A stretch of 64,000 nucleotides of DNA, taken from contig JBGAPF010000008.1 of the NCBI GenBank assembly GCA_044221445.1, positions 25,617 through 89,616 of the forward strand. The letters are read 5' to 3'. Every line of letters starts with the position of its first letter. Within the stretch, counting starts at the first letter, position 1. The notes beneath the pieces are model-generated. The model did not search any database and was not told the DNA's origin. It saw nothing but the letters and a program-made list of their open reading frames with translations. Origin of the DNA: JBDHTS01 sp044221445 (lineage in GTDB: Bacteria; Pseudomonadota; Alphaproteobacteria; Micavibrionales; Micavibrionaceae). Below, piece after piece: positions 1 to 7,415 of this stretch. The position numbers and the translations under genes were made by a program.

Positions 1-560
1 GCGTTGGACAGAACGGTTTCGCCCTCGGCCAGCGTCGCCGCCATCATCAGGTTTTCGGTCGCGCCGACGGAAACTTTCGGGAAATGGATCGCGGCGCCTT
101 TCAGCCCGCCGGCGGCGGCGGCGTTGATATAACCCTGATCCAGCGCGATGTCCGCGCCCATGGCCTTCAGCCCGTCTATATGCAGGTCCACGGGCCGCGT
201 GCCGATGGCGCAGCCGCCGGGCAGGGAGACGCGCGCCTGACGGAACCTCGCGAGTAGCGGGCCGAGCACCAGGATGCTGGTCCGCATCTTGCGGACGAGG
301 TCGTACGGCGCCTCGTAATTAACGACGCCGGAGGCGTCGAGCGCCATCAGGTCGCCCTGCGCCGCAATCGTGCAGCCGAGATGGGTGAGCAGATCCGTCT
401 GGGACCGGATGTCGCGCAGGCCGTTCGGCATGTTCTCAAGGTTCAGCGTCCCGGGCGTGAGCAGCGCCGCGCACATCAGCTTCAGGGCGGAATTCTTCGC
501 GCCGCTGATGCGGATCGCACCGTTCAGTTTTTTGCCGCCCTGGATGCGGATGCGGTCCAT
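1..560 (-). CDS. murA: UDP-N-acetylglucosamine 1-carboxyvinyltransferase, 5' part
   Basis: Cytoplasmic enzyme of the first committed step of peptidoglycan synthesis, transferring enolpyruvate from PEP to UDP-GlcNAc. The N-terminal ~187 residues are present and the gene continues past the left window edge. Visible hallmarks are the start MDRIRIQGGKKLNG, the substrate-binding ISGAKNSALKL segment, and the catalytic-cysteine loop PGGCAIGTRPVDLH with Cys at about residue 117, as in Cys115 of the E. coli enzyme. The ATG at 560 has a good AGGAGA ribosome site 8 nt upstream, which fixes the start. The same frame stays open upstream through a DUF559-like sequence with no stop between them, so a longer in-frame fusion is formally possible. 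The strong internal ribosome site argues that normal MurA is made from this ATG. Confidence 0.95.
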   Translation of the reverse strand, partial: MDRIRIQGGKKLNGAIRISGAKNSALKLMCAALLTPGTLNLENMPNGLRDIRSQTDLLTHLGCTIAAQGDLMALDASGVVNYEAPYDLVRKMRTSILVLGPLLARFRQARVSLPGGCAIGTRPVDLHIDGLKAMGADIALDQGYINAAAAGGLKGAAIHFPKVSVGATENLMMAATLAEGETVLSN

Positions 561-568
561 TCCCGATT

Positions 569-574
569 TCTCCT
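569..574 (-). promoter_or_regulatory. Ribosome binding site of murA
   Basis: AGGAGA on the minus strand, 8 nt before the murA ATG. It matters because the murA frame is open far upstream into a DUF559-like sequence. This site supports independent initiation of murA rather than an obligatory fusion protein. Confidence 0.7.
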
Positions 575-591
575 GAGACTGCGAAACCTCG

Positions 592-638
592 CCCCCTCTT
601 CCCCATCCTTCATGGGGGAGAGGGTTGGCGAGAGGGGG
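592..638 (+). repeat. 47-bp hairpin repeat, copy 1 (downstream of the DUF559 ORF)
   Basis: Starts CCCCCTCTTCCCCATCC and ends GGGCGAGAGGGGG-like. The first two thirds form a hairpin: CCCTCTTCCCCAT pairs with ATGGGGGAGAGGG with one mismatch around a 5-nt loop. An inverted copy lies at 971-1017 with about 6 mismatches in 47. It resembles a REP or MITE-type dispersed element. Its in-frame translation joins the DUF559 domain to MurA. Confidence 0.8.
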
Positions 639-970
639 ATCGAGTCTTGCTTTTATTTGTTGCACTACGGCCTCTGTATTGTTCAAAACATCGTTATTCC
701 AAAAACGTAAAACGGTATAGCCTTTTTGTTCGATATAGACCGTGCGCAGCCTGTCTGCGTCCTTCCGAACGTCATGCTGTCCGCCGTCAACTTCTACCAC
801 CGGGCTTTTGCCGGGGCACGCAAAATCCACGATGTGAAGACCAACGGGAACCTGGCACCTGAACCTGTGACCCAGTTGATCGTATCGCAAATAATGCCAG
901 AGCCTTTTCTCGGCGTCTGTCGGTTGCCTTCGCAGGGAGCGGGCGTTTTCCGTTATTCTTTGGCACCGGT

Positions 971-1017
971 CCCCCTCTCCCTGGCCCTCTCCCCCATGAA
1001 GGATGGCGAAGAGGGGA
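971..1017 (-). repeat. 47-bp hairpin repeat, copy 2 (upstream of the DUF559 ORF, inverted)
   Basis: Reverse complement of the 592-638 repeat, about 41 of 47 positions identical; the differences cluster in one 5-nt patch. It begins 7 bp past the dcd stop codon. The two copies bracket the DUF559 ORF in inverted orientation, the arrangement expected of a mobile cassette with terminal inverted repeats. Confidence 0.8.
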
Positions 1018-1023
1018 TAATTG

Positions 1024-1716
1024 CTACAGCCGCGGCAATGTCACGCCCTTCTGGCCCATGTATTTGCCGGAGCGGTCGGCGTAGCTGGTTTCGCAGGGGC
1101 TGGAGCCCTTGAAGAACAGGAACTGGGCGATGCCTTCGTTGGCGTAGACTTTCGCGGGCAGGGGGGTGGTGTTGGAGATTTCCAGCGTCACATGGCCTTC
1201 CCAGCCGGGCTCCAGCGGCGTGACGTTCACGATCAGGCCGCAGCGGGCATAAGTGCTTTTGCCGAGGCAGATCACCAGCACGTCCTTCGGGATCCGGAAA
1301 TATTCGACCGTGCGGGTCAGCACGAAGCTGTTGGGCGGGATGACGCAGACGGGGGTTTTGCGCTCCACGAAGCTCTGATGCGAGAAATCCTTGGGATCGA
1401 CGATGGCGTTGTCGACATTGGTGAAGATCATGAATTCGTCGGAACAGCGGGCGTCATAGCCGTAAGACGACAGGCCGAAGGAAATGGCGCCGTCGCGCTT
1501 CTGCTTTTCGACGAAGGGTTCGATCATGCCTTCCTCCCGCGCGGCCTGGCGGATCCAGTGGTCCGGCATGATGCCGGGGATGGCCGCGCCCGCCTGCGTT
1601 TCCGGGTCCGGGCCGGTCAGCGGGGGGATGGCGCGCAGCATTGTTTCCGGCGGCGGCAGATCGGCATCTTCCGCCGACAGGACGGGCGGAATGCGTTTTT
1701 TCTCAAGGGCGTCCAT
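1024..1716 (-). CDS. dcd: dCTP deaminase
   Basis: Cytoplasmic homotrimeric enzyme converting dCTP to dUTP plus ammonia, feeding dTMP synthesis. The conserved core of 181 residues begins at MPDHWIRQ (start 1569) and contains ISFGLSSYGYDAR, IPPNSFVLTRT, the signature GKSTYARCGLIVNVTPLEPGWEGH, whose glutamate region is catalytic in this family, and the C-terminal YADRSGKYMGQKG. It closely resembles Rickettsia-type Dcd. I place the start at 1716 because that ATG has GAAGG about 9 nt upstream and lies inside the end of a small upstream ORF (ATG...TGA overlap), a translational coupling arrangement. The resulting 49-residue proline-rich N-terminal extension is unusual. The ATG at 1569 lacks a visible ribosome site but matches the family length, so it is the alternative. 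Confidence 0.93.
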   Translation of the reverse strand: MDALEKKRIPPVLSAEDADLPPPETMLRAIPPLTGPDPETQAGAAIPGIMPDHWIRQAAREEGMIEPFVEKQKRDGAISFGLSSYGYDARCSDEFMIFTNVDNAIVDPKDFSHQSFVERKTPVCVIPPNSFVLTRTVEYFRIPKDVLVICLGKSTYARCGLIVNVTPLEPGWEGHVTLEISNTTPLPAKVYANEGIAQFLFFKGSSPCETSYADRSGKYMGQKGVTLPRL

Positions 1717-1846
1717 GGTCTTTGCCTTCGGGTTTGGGGGCAGGGAAATTCTGCTCGTTTTTCCTGGATTTGCGGCGCTGCAGGTTCTTGCGCAGGGCCT
1801 CGGCGCGTTTTTCCGCGCGCTGCTGCTGCTGGACGGGGTCTGCCAT
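1703..1846 (-). CDS. Small basic 47-residue protein coupled to dcd
   Basis: Encodes a charged, glutamine- and arginine-rich peptide beginning MADPVQQQQRAEKRAEALRK and containing LQRRKSRKNEQN. Its TGA stop lies 14 nt past the dcd ATG at 1716, so the two genes overlap and are probably translationally coupled. Small proteins with the pattern A-x-R-A-E-A-L-R-x-N-L-x-R-R-K are recurrent in alphaproteobacterial genomes from memory, but I know no function. A lone AGG lies about 12 nt upstream of its ATG. It could instead be part of an N-terminally longer region or chance coding; the amino acid composition and coupling favour a real gene. Confidence 0.55.
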   Translation of the reverse strand: MADPVQQQQRAEKRAEALRKNLQRRKSRKNEQNFPAPKPEGKDHGRP

Positions 1847-1948
1847 CTGAAAAAACCTGACGTAAAAAAGGCCGGATACGCCAACGATATAAAAAAATCC
1901 CTGTCCGCACCAGAGATTTGTTAAGATCCAGCGCCCGAAGGCAAGGAT

Positions 1949-1975
1949 TTGCCAAGATTTTATTTTTCATATAAT
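1949..1975 (+). promoter_or_regulatory. Possible promoter of the 1986-3143 gene
   Basis: A perfect TATAAT at 1970-1975 lies 10 nt before the ATG at 1986, with TTGCCA at 1949-1954. The 15-nt spacer is shorter than the usual 17. If real, the transcript would start at or almost at the ATG, that is leaderless or nearly so, which would fit the lack of a clear ribosome site. Confidence 0.3.
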
Positions 1976-1985
1976 ATAGTGAGCC

Positions 1986-3143
1986 ATGGAAGCTTCATTT
2001 GTTACAAAAGCGCTTTTAAGCCTGACCGCCTGGACCCAGATCCTGAACGGGCCGTCGCCGCCCCAGGAGGTGTTTTCGCCCGCGGACATAAAGAACGGCC
2101 GCCTGCTCGCGGAGCGGGATGCGCTTATAGAGGAATTTGGAAAAGGCAGGACATTCCAGTTTGAAACCGATGTCCGTAACGGGGAGGGCAGCACTTTGGC
2201 GGGCGGGCGCACCAAGACGGCCTGCGTGATGTCGCTGGAGACCGGAAGCAGCCCCGAAGATATGGGTTCCCGTTATTTTCCAGGCGGGATCGATCCGGCC
2301 CTGCTACGCCTTCCCGGCACCGCGCAGGACTGGCGCGACGCCGTCGCCTTTCATGAAGGCGGCCACTGCCAGCCCGAACAGAACGGCAAGAGTCGGGAAG
2401 TGCAGGAATATCTGGCGCAGGGCTTCGCGGGGACCATGGCTCAGAAGGCTCATGACGCCGGCGCAGACAGCGCCCTGGACGTGGCCGCCGCGCGCCGCGG
2501 CCTTTACGCCATCGCGGAAATGATGAGCGGCAGGGATTATCAGCATAGCCTGGCCGCGATCGCGCCGCTGCCGGGGGAACGCCCCCTGTTGAAGGGCGAC
2601 CTGAACAAGGCGGGGGAGCAGGCCGCACGCGACATACAGGCCGCAAAGGACGAAATCTATTTCAGGATCGGGCAGGACAATGCAAATCCGTTCGACCGGA
2701 TCGAAGCCCTTGTCATGATCAGGGACAATCCGGCGCTGCGCCTGACGGTGCCGCAGAAGGAAGCGCTGCTGACCGTTCATAACCAGGGGACCGAAAAGCA
2801 GGCGGCCGCGTTCCTCAAAAGCATAAAGATCCCTGCGGACGCGCAGGCGGACTATGGCCGTGAACTGCGCACCAGCCTGATCAACCGGGGCGGCCAACTG
2901 GCAGGCGCCCATCCGGAACTGGCTTATGAATACGCCACGAAGGTTTTGGAACGCGGCATCCAGGACAATCCTACAGGCCGTAAATTTGTCGATAATTTCA
3001 TTGCCGGCGCAAGCCTGGCGCCCGGATATTTCAACGCGCCGGAAAGCGGCAGGGCGCCGTCGGATAAGCTCACAGGGCAGACTCAGGCCTTCGGAGGCAT
3101 CGTTCCCGTTCCCGCAGCCCGCCCCACCGAACCGCGCCCCTGA
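1986..3143 (+). CDS. Unknown protein with HExxH zinc-site motif
   Basis: 385 residues, no family recognised. The one clear motif is AFHEGGHCQPE at about residues 121-131, an HExxH sequence of the kind that binds zinc and holds the catalytic glutamate in many metallopeptidases, followed directly by Cys. The C-terminal half is helical-looking and hydrophilic, with a proline-rich tail (VPVPAARPTEPRP). There is no obvious signal peptide or membrane segment. A second unrelated-looking protein of similar size with HEAKHC lies at 57098-58162, so the genome may hold a family of such proteins. It stands alone between dcd (opposite strand) and tRNA-Thr. HExxH occurs by chance too, so peptidase activity is only a possibility. 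Confidence 0.75.
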   Translation: MEASFVTKALLSLTAWTQILNGPSPPQEVFSPADIKNGRLLAERDALIEEFGKGRTFQFETDVRNGEGSTLAGGRTKTACVMSLETGSSPEDMGSRYFPGGIDPALLRLPGTAQDWRDAVAFHEGGHCQPEQNGKSREVQEYLAQGFAGTMAQKAHDAGADSALDVAAARRGLYAIAEMMSGRDYQHSLAAIAPLPGERPLLKGDLNKAGEQAARDIQAAKDEIYFRIGQDNANPFDRIEALVMIRDNPALRLTVPQKEALLTVHNQGTEKQAAAFLKSIKIPADAQADYGRELRTSLINRGGQLAGAHPELAYEYATKVLERGIQDNPTGRKFVDNFIAGASLAPGYFNAPESGRAPSDKLTGQTQAFGGIVPVPAARPTEPRP

Positions 3144-3218
3144 CCGGGCCGCACCCTTCGCCAAACCTCTGGACAGGCCTGCGGGGATGCGATAGACGTA
3201 GAACCGCTTTTTCAGCAC

Positions 3219-3299
<81 letters not shown>

Positions 3300-3380
3300 T
3301 CTGCAAAATTCACGGCTTAGCGGTGGTAGACAATTAACCGAATCCTGTTCTGCTTGCCGGGGGAGCGAACGGGGGAGTTG

Positions 3381-4502
3381 CTAGCAAGCCGGCACCGTTT
3401 GATCCGCTATAAGTTGATCAAATAAGGACTCTCGCTGTTCTTGTTCGGACAATGTTTTCCATAGAAATTCACTATTTCGAAACATATGATAACGCCCGTA
3501 AAGGTATTCACTGAGGGCGTTACGAAGCGAGGCTACCGAGGGAATGGTATCAAACGCGTAGTCCATTGCGTCAGACTGGTGACAGCAACGGAGCGCCCAA
3601 TAGGCGCTCATAACTGGCCGAAGATATGTTGAGATAAGATGTGTTTCAATCTCACTCCGCATGCGCGATTCTTCTGCAAAATCTTCGTCGGTACGAGGCA
3701 TGGTTGGAATAGCCTTGAACGTTTGACGGTCTTCCATTAATGCTAAGATATCGGCCAGACAGGCGACAATCTCGCTCTTTGTGCGAGGGTCCCCTATAAG
3801 TGAGGCCGATCCAGGTCCATCATTTCTGAAGGCCTCTTTCAGAAAGAAGTCCGCGTCAGGAAATTTGATAATTTTGTGATCTCCTCGAACCTCCGGTCGG
3901 GAGTAAAAAACGATACGATATTCGCATTGTCCTGAATATTTTGGATCTTTTAAAAACGGATTGGCTTGAATAGCTCCCGCCCAAGGATCGCTAGCTTGCC
4001 CTGTGTACTGGACGACGTCAGGCACGATATGTGTGAAAAATTCATTCAATGGCCTGCCGTCAATATTACCATAGGACCATAAATGTCGACATAGTGCTAC
4101 GGGATCAATGAACTCGACACAGCCGTTATACGCATATCGAGGCTTTGTCGGATCCGTCATGATTGGCTTGAGCTTTTCAAGTTCGCCGAAGGACATGGAC
4201 TGTATGTAACATTCGGTGCTGCTTCGGATTACGGAGTTTCCAGTAACAGTGAATGATGAACCAGGGGCAAGCATGGCCAGCCTGTTGTTTTCAACCATTC
4301 GAAGAGCCTCCGGATTGGGATTTTCTGGAGTGATAGAAAATGCACCTGTTTCTCCGGTCGCTACAGCTTCTTGGCGATCACCAATCCAATCGTCCTCTGT
4401 TGCGATCTCTAGAAGGCGATAGTATTGCGCATTTCCAATGCGCAACGAACCTTCAAGCATGGCAGATATCCATCTGCTGTCGAGAAATCTGAAATATCCC
4501 AT
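3381..4502 (-). CDS. Unknown cargo protein of the tRNA-Thr element
   Basis: 373 residues, soluble, no signal peptide or membrane segment. I cannot assign a family with confidence. The N-terminus (YFRFLDSRWISAMLEGSLR, then IGNAQYYRLLE and DDWIGDRQEA) follows the layout of DUF2971-like proteins, which open with an aromatic-rich strand, a leucine-containing helix, then L-R-x-G/N-x-x-x-[YF]-x-R and an acidic D-x-x-x-G-D segment. Such proteins are often found in accessory and defence regions. A mid-protein YRIVFYSRPE segment is a further beta-rich stretch. Codon use is AT-richer than in all neighbours. Being the only gene of a tRNA-inserted element, it is likely to be the selected cargo; an antiphage or toxin role is an inference only. 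Confidence 0.8.
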   Translation of the reverse strand: MGYFRFLDSRWISAMLEGSLRIGNAQYYRLLEIATEDDWIGDRQEAVATGETGAFSITPENPNPEALRMVENNRLAMLAPGSSFTVTGNSVIRSSTECYIQSMSFGELEKLKPIMTDPTKPRYAYNGCVEFIDPVALCRHLWSYGNIDGRPLNEFFTHIVPDVVQYTGQASDPWAGAIQANPFLKDPKYSGQCEYRIVFYSRPEVRGDHKIIKFPDADFFLKEAFRNDGPGSASLIGDPRTKSEIVACLADILALMEDRQTFKAIPTMPRTDEDFAEESRMRSEIETHLISTYLRPVMSAYWALRCCHQSDAMDYAFDTIPSVASLRNALSEYLYGRYHMFRNSEFLWKTLSEQEQRESLFDQLIADQTVPAC

Positions 4503-4550
4503 ATCGAAATTAATATAAGGAATTAAGCGTTAAGGCGAGTCTCAGAATAG

Positions 4551-4590
4551 GAGGTCGAGAGTTCAATCCTCTCTGGCAGCACCATTTTTT
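4551..4590 (+). repeat. Direct repeat, right attachment site
   Basis: Perfect 40-bp copy of 3260-3299, a pseudo-tRNA 3' end. The stop codon of the next minus-strand gene (4589-4591) overlaps its last T residues, showing how tightly the element was inserted against the neighbouring gene. Confidence 0.9.
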
Positions 4591-4831
4591 AATTTGCTTT
4601 TTTCAGGTTTTCCGCCAGGTCGGCGCGATGTTTTTCCGCCAGCTGGCTGCAGATATGGCCAAGATCCTGGATATCGTCGATCGACATGCTTATGACCGAA
4701 CGGACATAGGTTTTCGGCCCGATAGTTTCTATAAACTCGATACGGCCATCGAGCCCGGTCAGGCTTATAGCGAACCTGTTCACCCGGATTGCGGGCAGGC
4801 TTTCGGGTTCGGTCTGCAGATTTTCTTTCAT
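4589..4831 (-). CDS. Small hypothetical protein
   Basis: 80 residues starting MKENLQTEPES. The ATG at 4831 has GAAAGG 9 nt upstream, better than the TTG at 4861 that would add ten residues. The middle alternates strand-like segments (IRVNRFAISLTGLDGRIEFI, then TYVRSVISMS) and ends in a charged helix (QLAEKHRADLAENLKKAN). No family recognised. It runs towards the tRNA-Thr and its stop lies in the right attachment repeat, so the integration left its reading frame intact or replaced only its last bases. Confidence 0.6.
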   Translation of the reverse strand: MKENLQTEPESLPAIRVNRFAISLTGLDGRIEFIETIGPKTYVRSVISMSIDDIQDLGHICSQLAEKHRADLAENLKKAN

Positions 4832-5064
4832 ATGGTCCCGCCTTTCACATCCCCGCCACAATAACTATACCTTTAGATCTGCTTCCGCCAGACCCCGCCG
4901 GCAACCGCTGTGGAGACGGCGGCCATGCCTGATAACAGGCGCCCGACATACGGCCATCTGCAGCGCCATTCAGCTTGCGTTGCGCCATTATTCCTCTATG
5001 CTGGGGAGCGAAATCACCGATAAATGTCGCCATTCGCGTTTTAATTTTATTGCAAGGCTAACCC

Positions 5065-7275
5065 ATGACCATCACCGTTTCCAATCCCGGCCTCGTTTCT
5101 GTCAACGCCCAAGGCATTGACGCCAATGGCGGCAGCGCCTCGCCGTCGTTTTCACCGGACGGCAAATCCATTATTTTCACCTCGTCGGCAAGCAACCTGG
5201 TCACGGGCGATTTTCATGATTTCGAGGATATTTTCGTCAAGGACCTGACAACGGGCGCGGTGACCCTCGTCTCTTCCAGCGCGGCGGGCGTGCAGGGCAA
5301 TTCGATCAGCCTGTCCGGCGTATTCTCCCCGGACGGCACCCATGTCATGTTTTCGACCTTCGCCTCCAACATCGTGCCGGGCGACACCAATAACGGGGAA
5401 GACATCTTCCTGAAAGATCTGAGCACCGGCGCGATCACGCTGGTGGCGCAGGGCGTGGGCAACACCATCGGCAACGGATACAGCACCGCGCAGGTGTTTT
5501 CCGGCGACGGCTCCAAGATCGCTTTTTCCTCCTACGCGACCAATCTCGGTCCCCACGACGCGAACGGCACCACGGATATTTACGTCCGCGACCTGAACAC
5601 GGGGGTCATTTCCCTGGTGTCCACGGGCGCTTCGGGAGAGGGGGACAGTTTCAGCGACAGGCCGTCCCTGAATTTCGACGGGACGATGGTCGCGTTTCAG
5701 AGCGCCGCCACCAACCTGGTGACAGGCGACACCAACGGCTTCCAGGACATCTTCGTGAAAAACCTGACGACCGGCGCGGTCACGCGCATCCTCGGCGCGG
5801 GCGGCGTCCAGGGCAACGAAGACAGCGGCGGCGTGATCTTCTCGCCCGACGGCACGCATATCGCCTTCTACAGCGCGGCGGACAACCTTGTCGCCGGCGA
5901 CACCAGCGGGCGGGTCGATATTTTCCTCGCCGATCTGGCGACGGGCGTCGTGACGCGCGTTTCCGAGACCGCGGGCGGCGTGGGCGCGAACGGCGACAGC
6001 TTCGGCGCGGTATTCTCGCCCGACGGGCATGAGATCGCGTTCGTCAGCCTCACCTCCAATTTCGGCGCGACCGACACCAACAGAACCGAGGACGTCTATA
6101 TCAAGGACCTCGAAACCGGCAAGCTGACCCTCGTGTCGCATAACTATGCGGGCGTGGCGGGCGACAATTTCAGCCTGTCGCCGTCCTTTTCCCCCGACGG
6201 AACGAGAATCATTTACCACAGCGCCGCCGACCTTACCAACACCGGCGGTCACAACAGCAGCATCTATGTCGCCACGGTCAGCGGCAACCCGCACGTCATC
6301 AGCGGCACGGCGTCGAACGACACGATCACGGGCACCGCTGAAAACGACGTCATCGACGGCAAGGGCGGCAAGGACCATATCCATGCGGGCGGCGGCAACG
6401 ACACGGTCTGGGCCGGCACCGGGAACGCGCATCTTTACGGCGGGGAAGGCAACGACGTGCTGTACGGCCGCGGCGGCAATGACGGCATTTACGGCGAAAA
6501 CGGCAACGACTACATCAAGGGCGGCGCCGGCAGCGACACGCTTTCGGGCGGCGCTGGCAACGACACCGTCGCGGGCGAGGCGGGCGACGACACCGTCTAC
6601 GGCAATGCCGGCGACGACAGGCTGTCGGGCGGCGACGGCGCGGACAATCTGTACGGCGCGTCCGGATCCGACACCATGGACGGCGGTGCGGGGAACGACC
6701 ATCTGTACGGCGCTTCGGGCGTCGACTTCATGCATGGCGGCGCCGGCGACGACGTGCTGTACGGCGACGGCTCCAGCGACCTGCTGACCGGCGACGACGG
6801 CAATGACGAACTGCATGGCGGCAGCAGCGCCGACACGCTGACCGGCGGCGCAGGCAACGACACGCTGTATGGCGACGGCGCAAGCGACGTGCTGTTCGGC
6901 GAAGGCGGCAACGACGTCCTCAACGGCGGCACCGGCACGAACCGTCTGGTCGGCGGGGCGGGGGAAGATGCCTTCGTCATTAACGCCGATTCTTTCGACG
7001 GCCATGCCGACAAGATCCAGGACTTCGACGCCGGCGAAGGCGACTTCCTGCGGCTCGACAGCATCCTGAGCGGGTTCAACCCCGTCAGCAGCGCCATCAC
7101 AGATTATGTGAGCGCCGCGGAATCGGGCGGCAGCACGACCATCGCCATCGACCGCGACGGCGCGGGCGGCGCGTATGCATTCGAGAACGTCGTCGTCCTC
7201 CAGCACGTCACCGGCGTCAACATCCAGGACCTGTACGACGCGAACGGCATCGTGGTGAACGGCGCGCTGGCGTAA
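5065..7275 (+). CDS. Secreted protein: seven PD40 propeller blades plus RTX repeats
   Basis: 736 residues. Residues ~20-400 hold seven near-identical units of the type FSPDGxxIxFxSxAxNLVxGD followed by DIFxKDLxTGxVTxV, the TolB/PD40 beta-propeller repeat. Seven units make one closed propeller. Residues ~413-640 are RTX calcium-binding nonapeptides (GGxGNDxLYG). The last ~90 residues (DKIQDFDAGEGDFLRLDS onward) are the typical C-terminal region of type I secretion substrates, and there is no N-terminal signal peptide. Export by a type I system to the medium or cell surface is therefore expected; no exporter is in the window. Ligand unknown. AAGG lies 8 nt before the ATG, and a good terminator follows the gene. 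Confidence 0.9.
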   Translation: MTITVSNPGLVSVNAQGIDANGGSASPSFSPDGKSIIFTSSASNLVTGDFHDFEDIFVKDLTTGAVTLVSSSAAGVQGNSISLSGVFSPDGTHVMFSTFASNIVPGDTNNGEDIFLKDLSTGAITLVAQGVGNTIGNGYSTAQVFSGDGSKIAFSSYATNLGPHDANGTTDIYVRDLNTGVISLVSTGASGEGDSFSDRPSLNFDGTMVAFQSAATNLVTGDTNGFQDIFVKNLTTGAVTRILGAGGVQGNEDSGGVIFSPDGTHIAFYSAADNLVAGDTSGRVDIFLADLATGVVTRVSETAGGVGANGDSFGAVFSPDGHEIAFVSLTSNFGATDTNRTEDVYIKDLETGKLTLVSHNYAGVAGDNFSLSPSFSPDGTRIIYHSAADLTNTGGHNSSIYVATVSGNPHVISGTASNDTITGTAENDVIDGKGGKDHIHAGGGNDTVWAGTGNAHLYGGEGNDVLYGRGGNDGIYGENGNDYIKGGAGSDTLSGGAGNDTVAGEAGDDTVYGNAGDDRLSGGDGADNLYGASGSDTMDGGAGNDHLYGASGVDFMHGGAGDDVLYGDGSSDLLTGDDGNDELHGGSSADTLTGGAGNDTLYGDGASDVLFGEGGNDVLNGGTGTNRLVGGAGEDAFVINADSFDGHADKIQDFDAGEGDFLRLDSILSGFNPVSSAITDYVSAAESGGSTTIAIDRDGAGGAYAFENVVVLQHVTGVNIQDLYDANGIVVNGALA

Positions 7276-7298
7276 CAAAAGAAAACCTTTTGGAATTT

Positions 7299-7335
7299 CG
7301 GGCCATTCGCCTATCCGGCGAATGGCCCGTTTTCT
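7299..7335 (+). terminator. Rho-independent terminator
   Basis: A perfect 13-bp inverted repeat, CGGGCCATTCGCC and its complement at 7317-7329, with a 5-nt loop, followed by TTTT. It lies 24 nt after the stop of the propeller/RTX gene. Confidence 0.85.
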
Positions 7336-7415
7336 ATGCGGCAGATATTTCCTTGTGCAACGGTTCTCGTGCACTTTATAATTTGTAGATTTAAACCTAT
7401 TGAGAGACAGCCCTG

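Larger units (their letters stand above)
561..956 (-). pseudogene. DUF559 (Vsr-like nuclease fold) ORF, no start or stop, in frame with murA
   Basis: Reading the minus strand gives a complete DUF559 domain: TDAEKRLWHYLR near the start, then FRCQVPVGLHIVDFACPG, VVEVDGGQHD, and the closing LRFWNNDVLNN. This family has a restriction-endonuclease-like fold related to the Vsr mismatch nuclease; its function is mostly unproven. Two things are odd. First, no ATG, GTG or TTG lies in frame between the upstream stop and the domain. The position where homologues usually begin reads ATA (954-956), consistent with a lost ATG. Second, there is no stop after the domain: the frame passes through a 47-bp repeat and a short linker straight into the murA ATG. 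An inverted copy of the repeat lies on the other side. It is either a decayed mobile cassette or a domain fused to MurA. I read codon by codon from about 1020 to 560 and found no stop. Confidence 0.7.
3300..4590 (+). mobile_element. 1.29-kb element integrated in tRNA-Thr, integrase absent
   Basis: Bounded by perfect 40-bp direct repeats of the tRNA 3' end, the footprint left by a tyrosine-recombinase integration. The interior is visibly richer in A+T than the flanks and carries a single gene (3381-4502, minus strand). No integrase, excisionase or transposase frame is present, so it is either the shrunken remnant of a larger island or a non-autonomous element mobilised in trans. The ~80 bp between the left repeat and the gene end and the ~48 bp before the right repeat hold no other gene. 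Confidence 0.75.

Noticed and set aside
592..1017. The two repeats as a CRISPR array
   Set aside because: Only two copies, inverted to each other, ~330 bp apart and enclosing a coding domain.
1717..1884. Longer start for dcd at 1884
   Set aside because: The added residues are the out-of-frame shadow of the small 47-residue gene, with no ribosome site.
4845..5033. Small minus-strand frame between the 80-residue gene and the propeller gene
   Set aside because: No ribosome site, atypical composition; the 233-bp gap 4832-5064 shows no other convincing gene.
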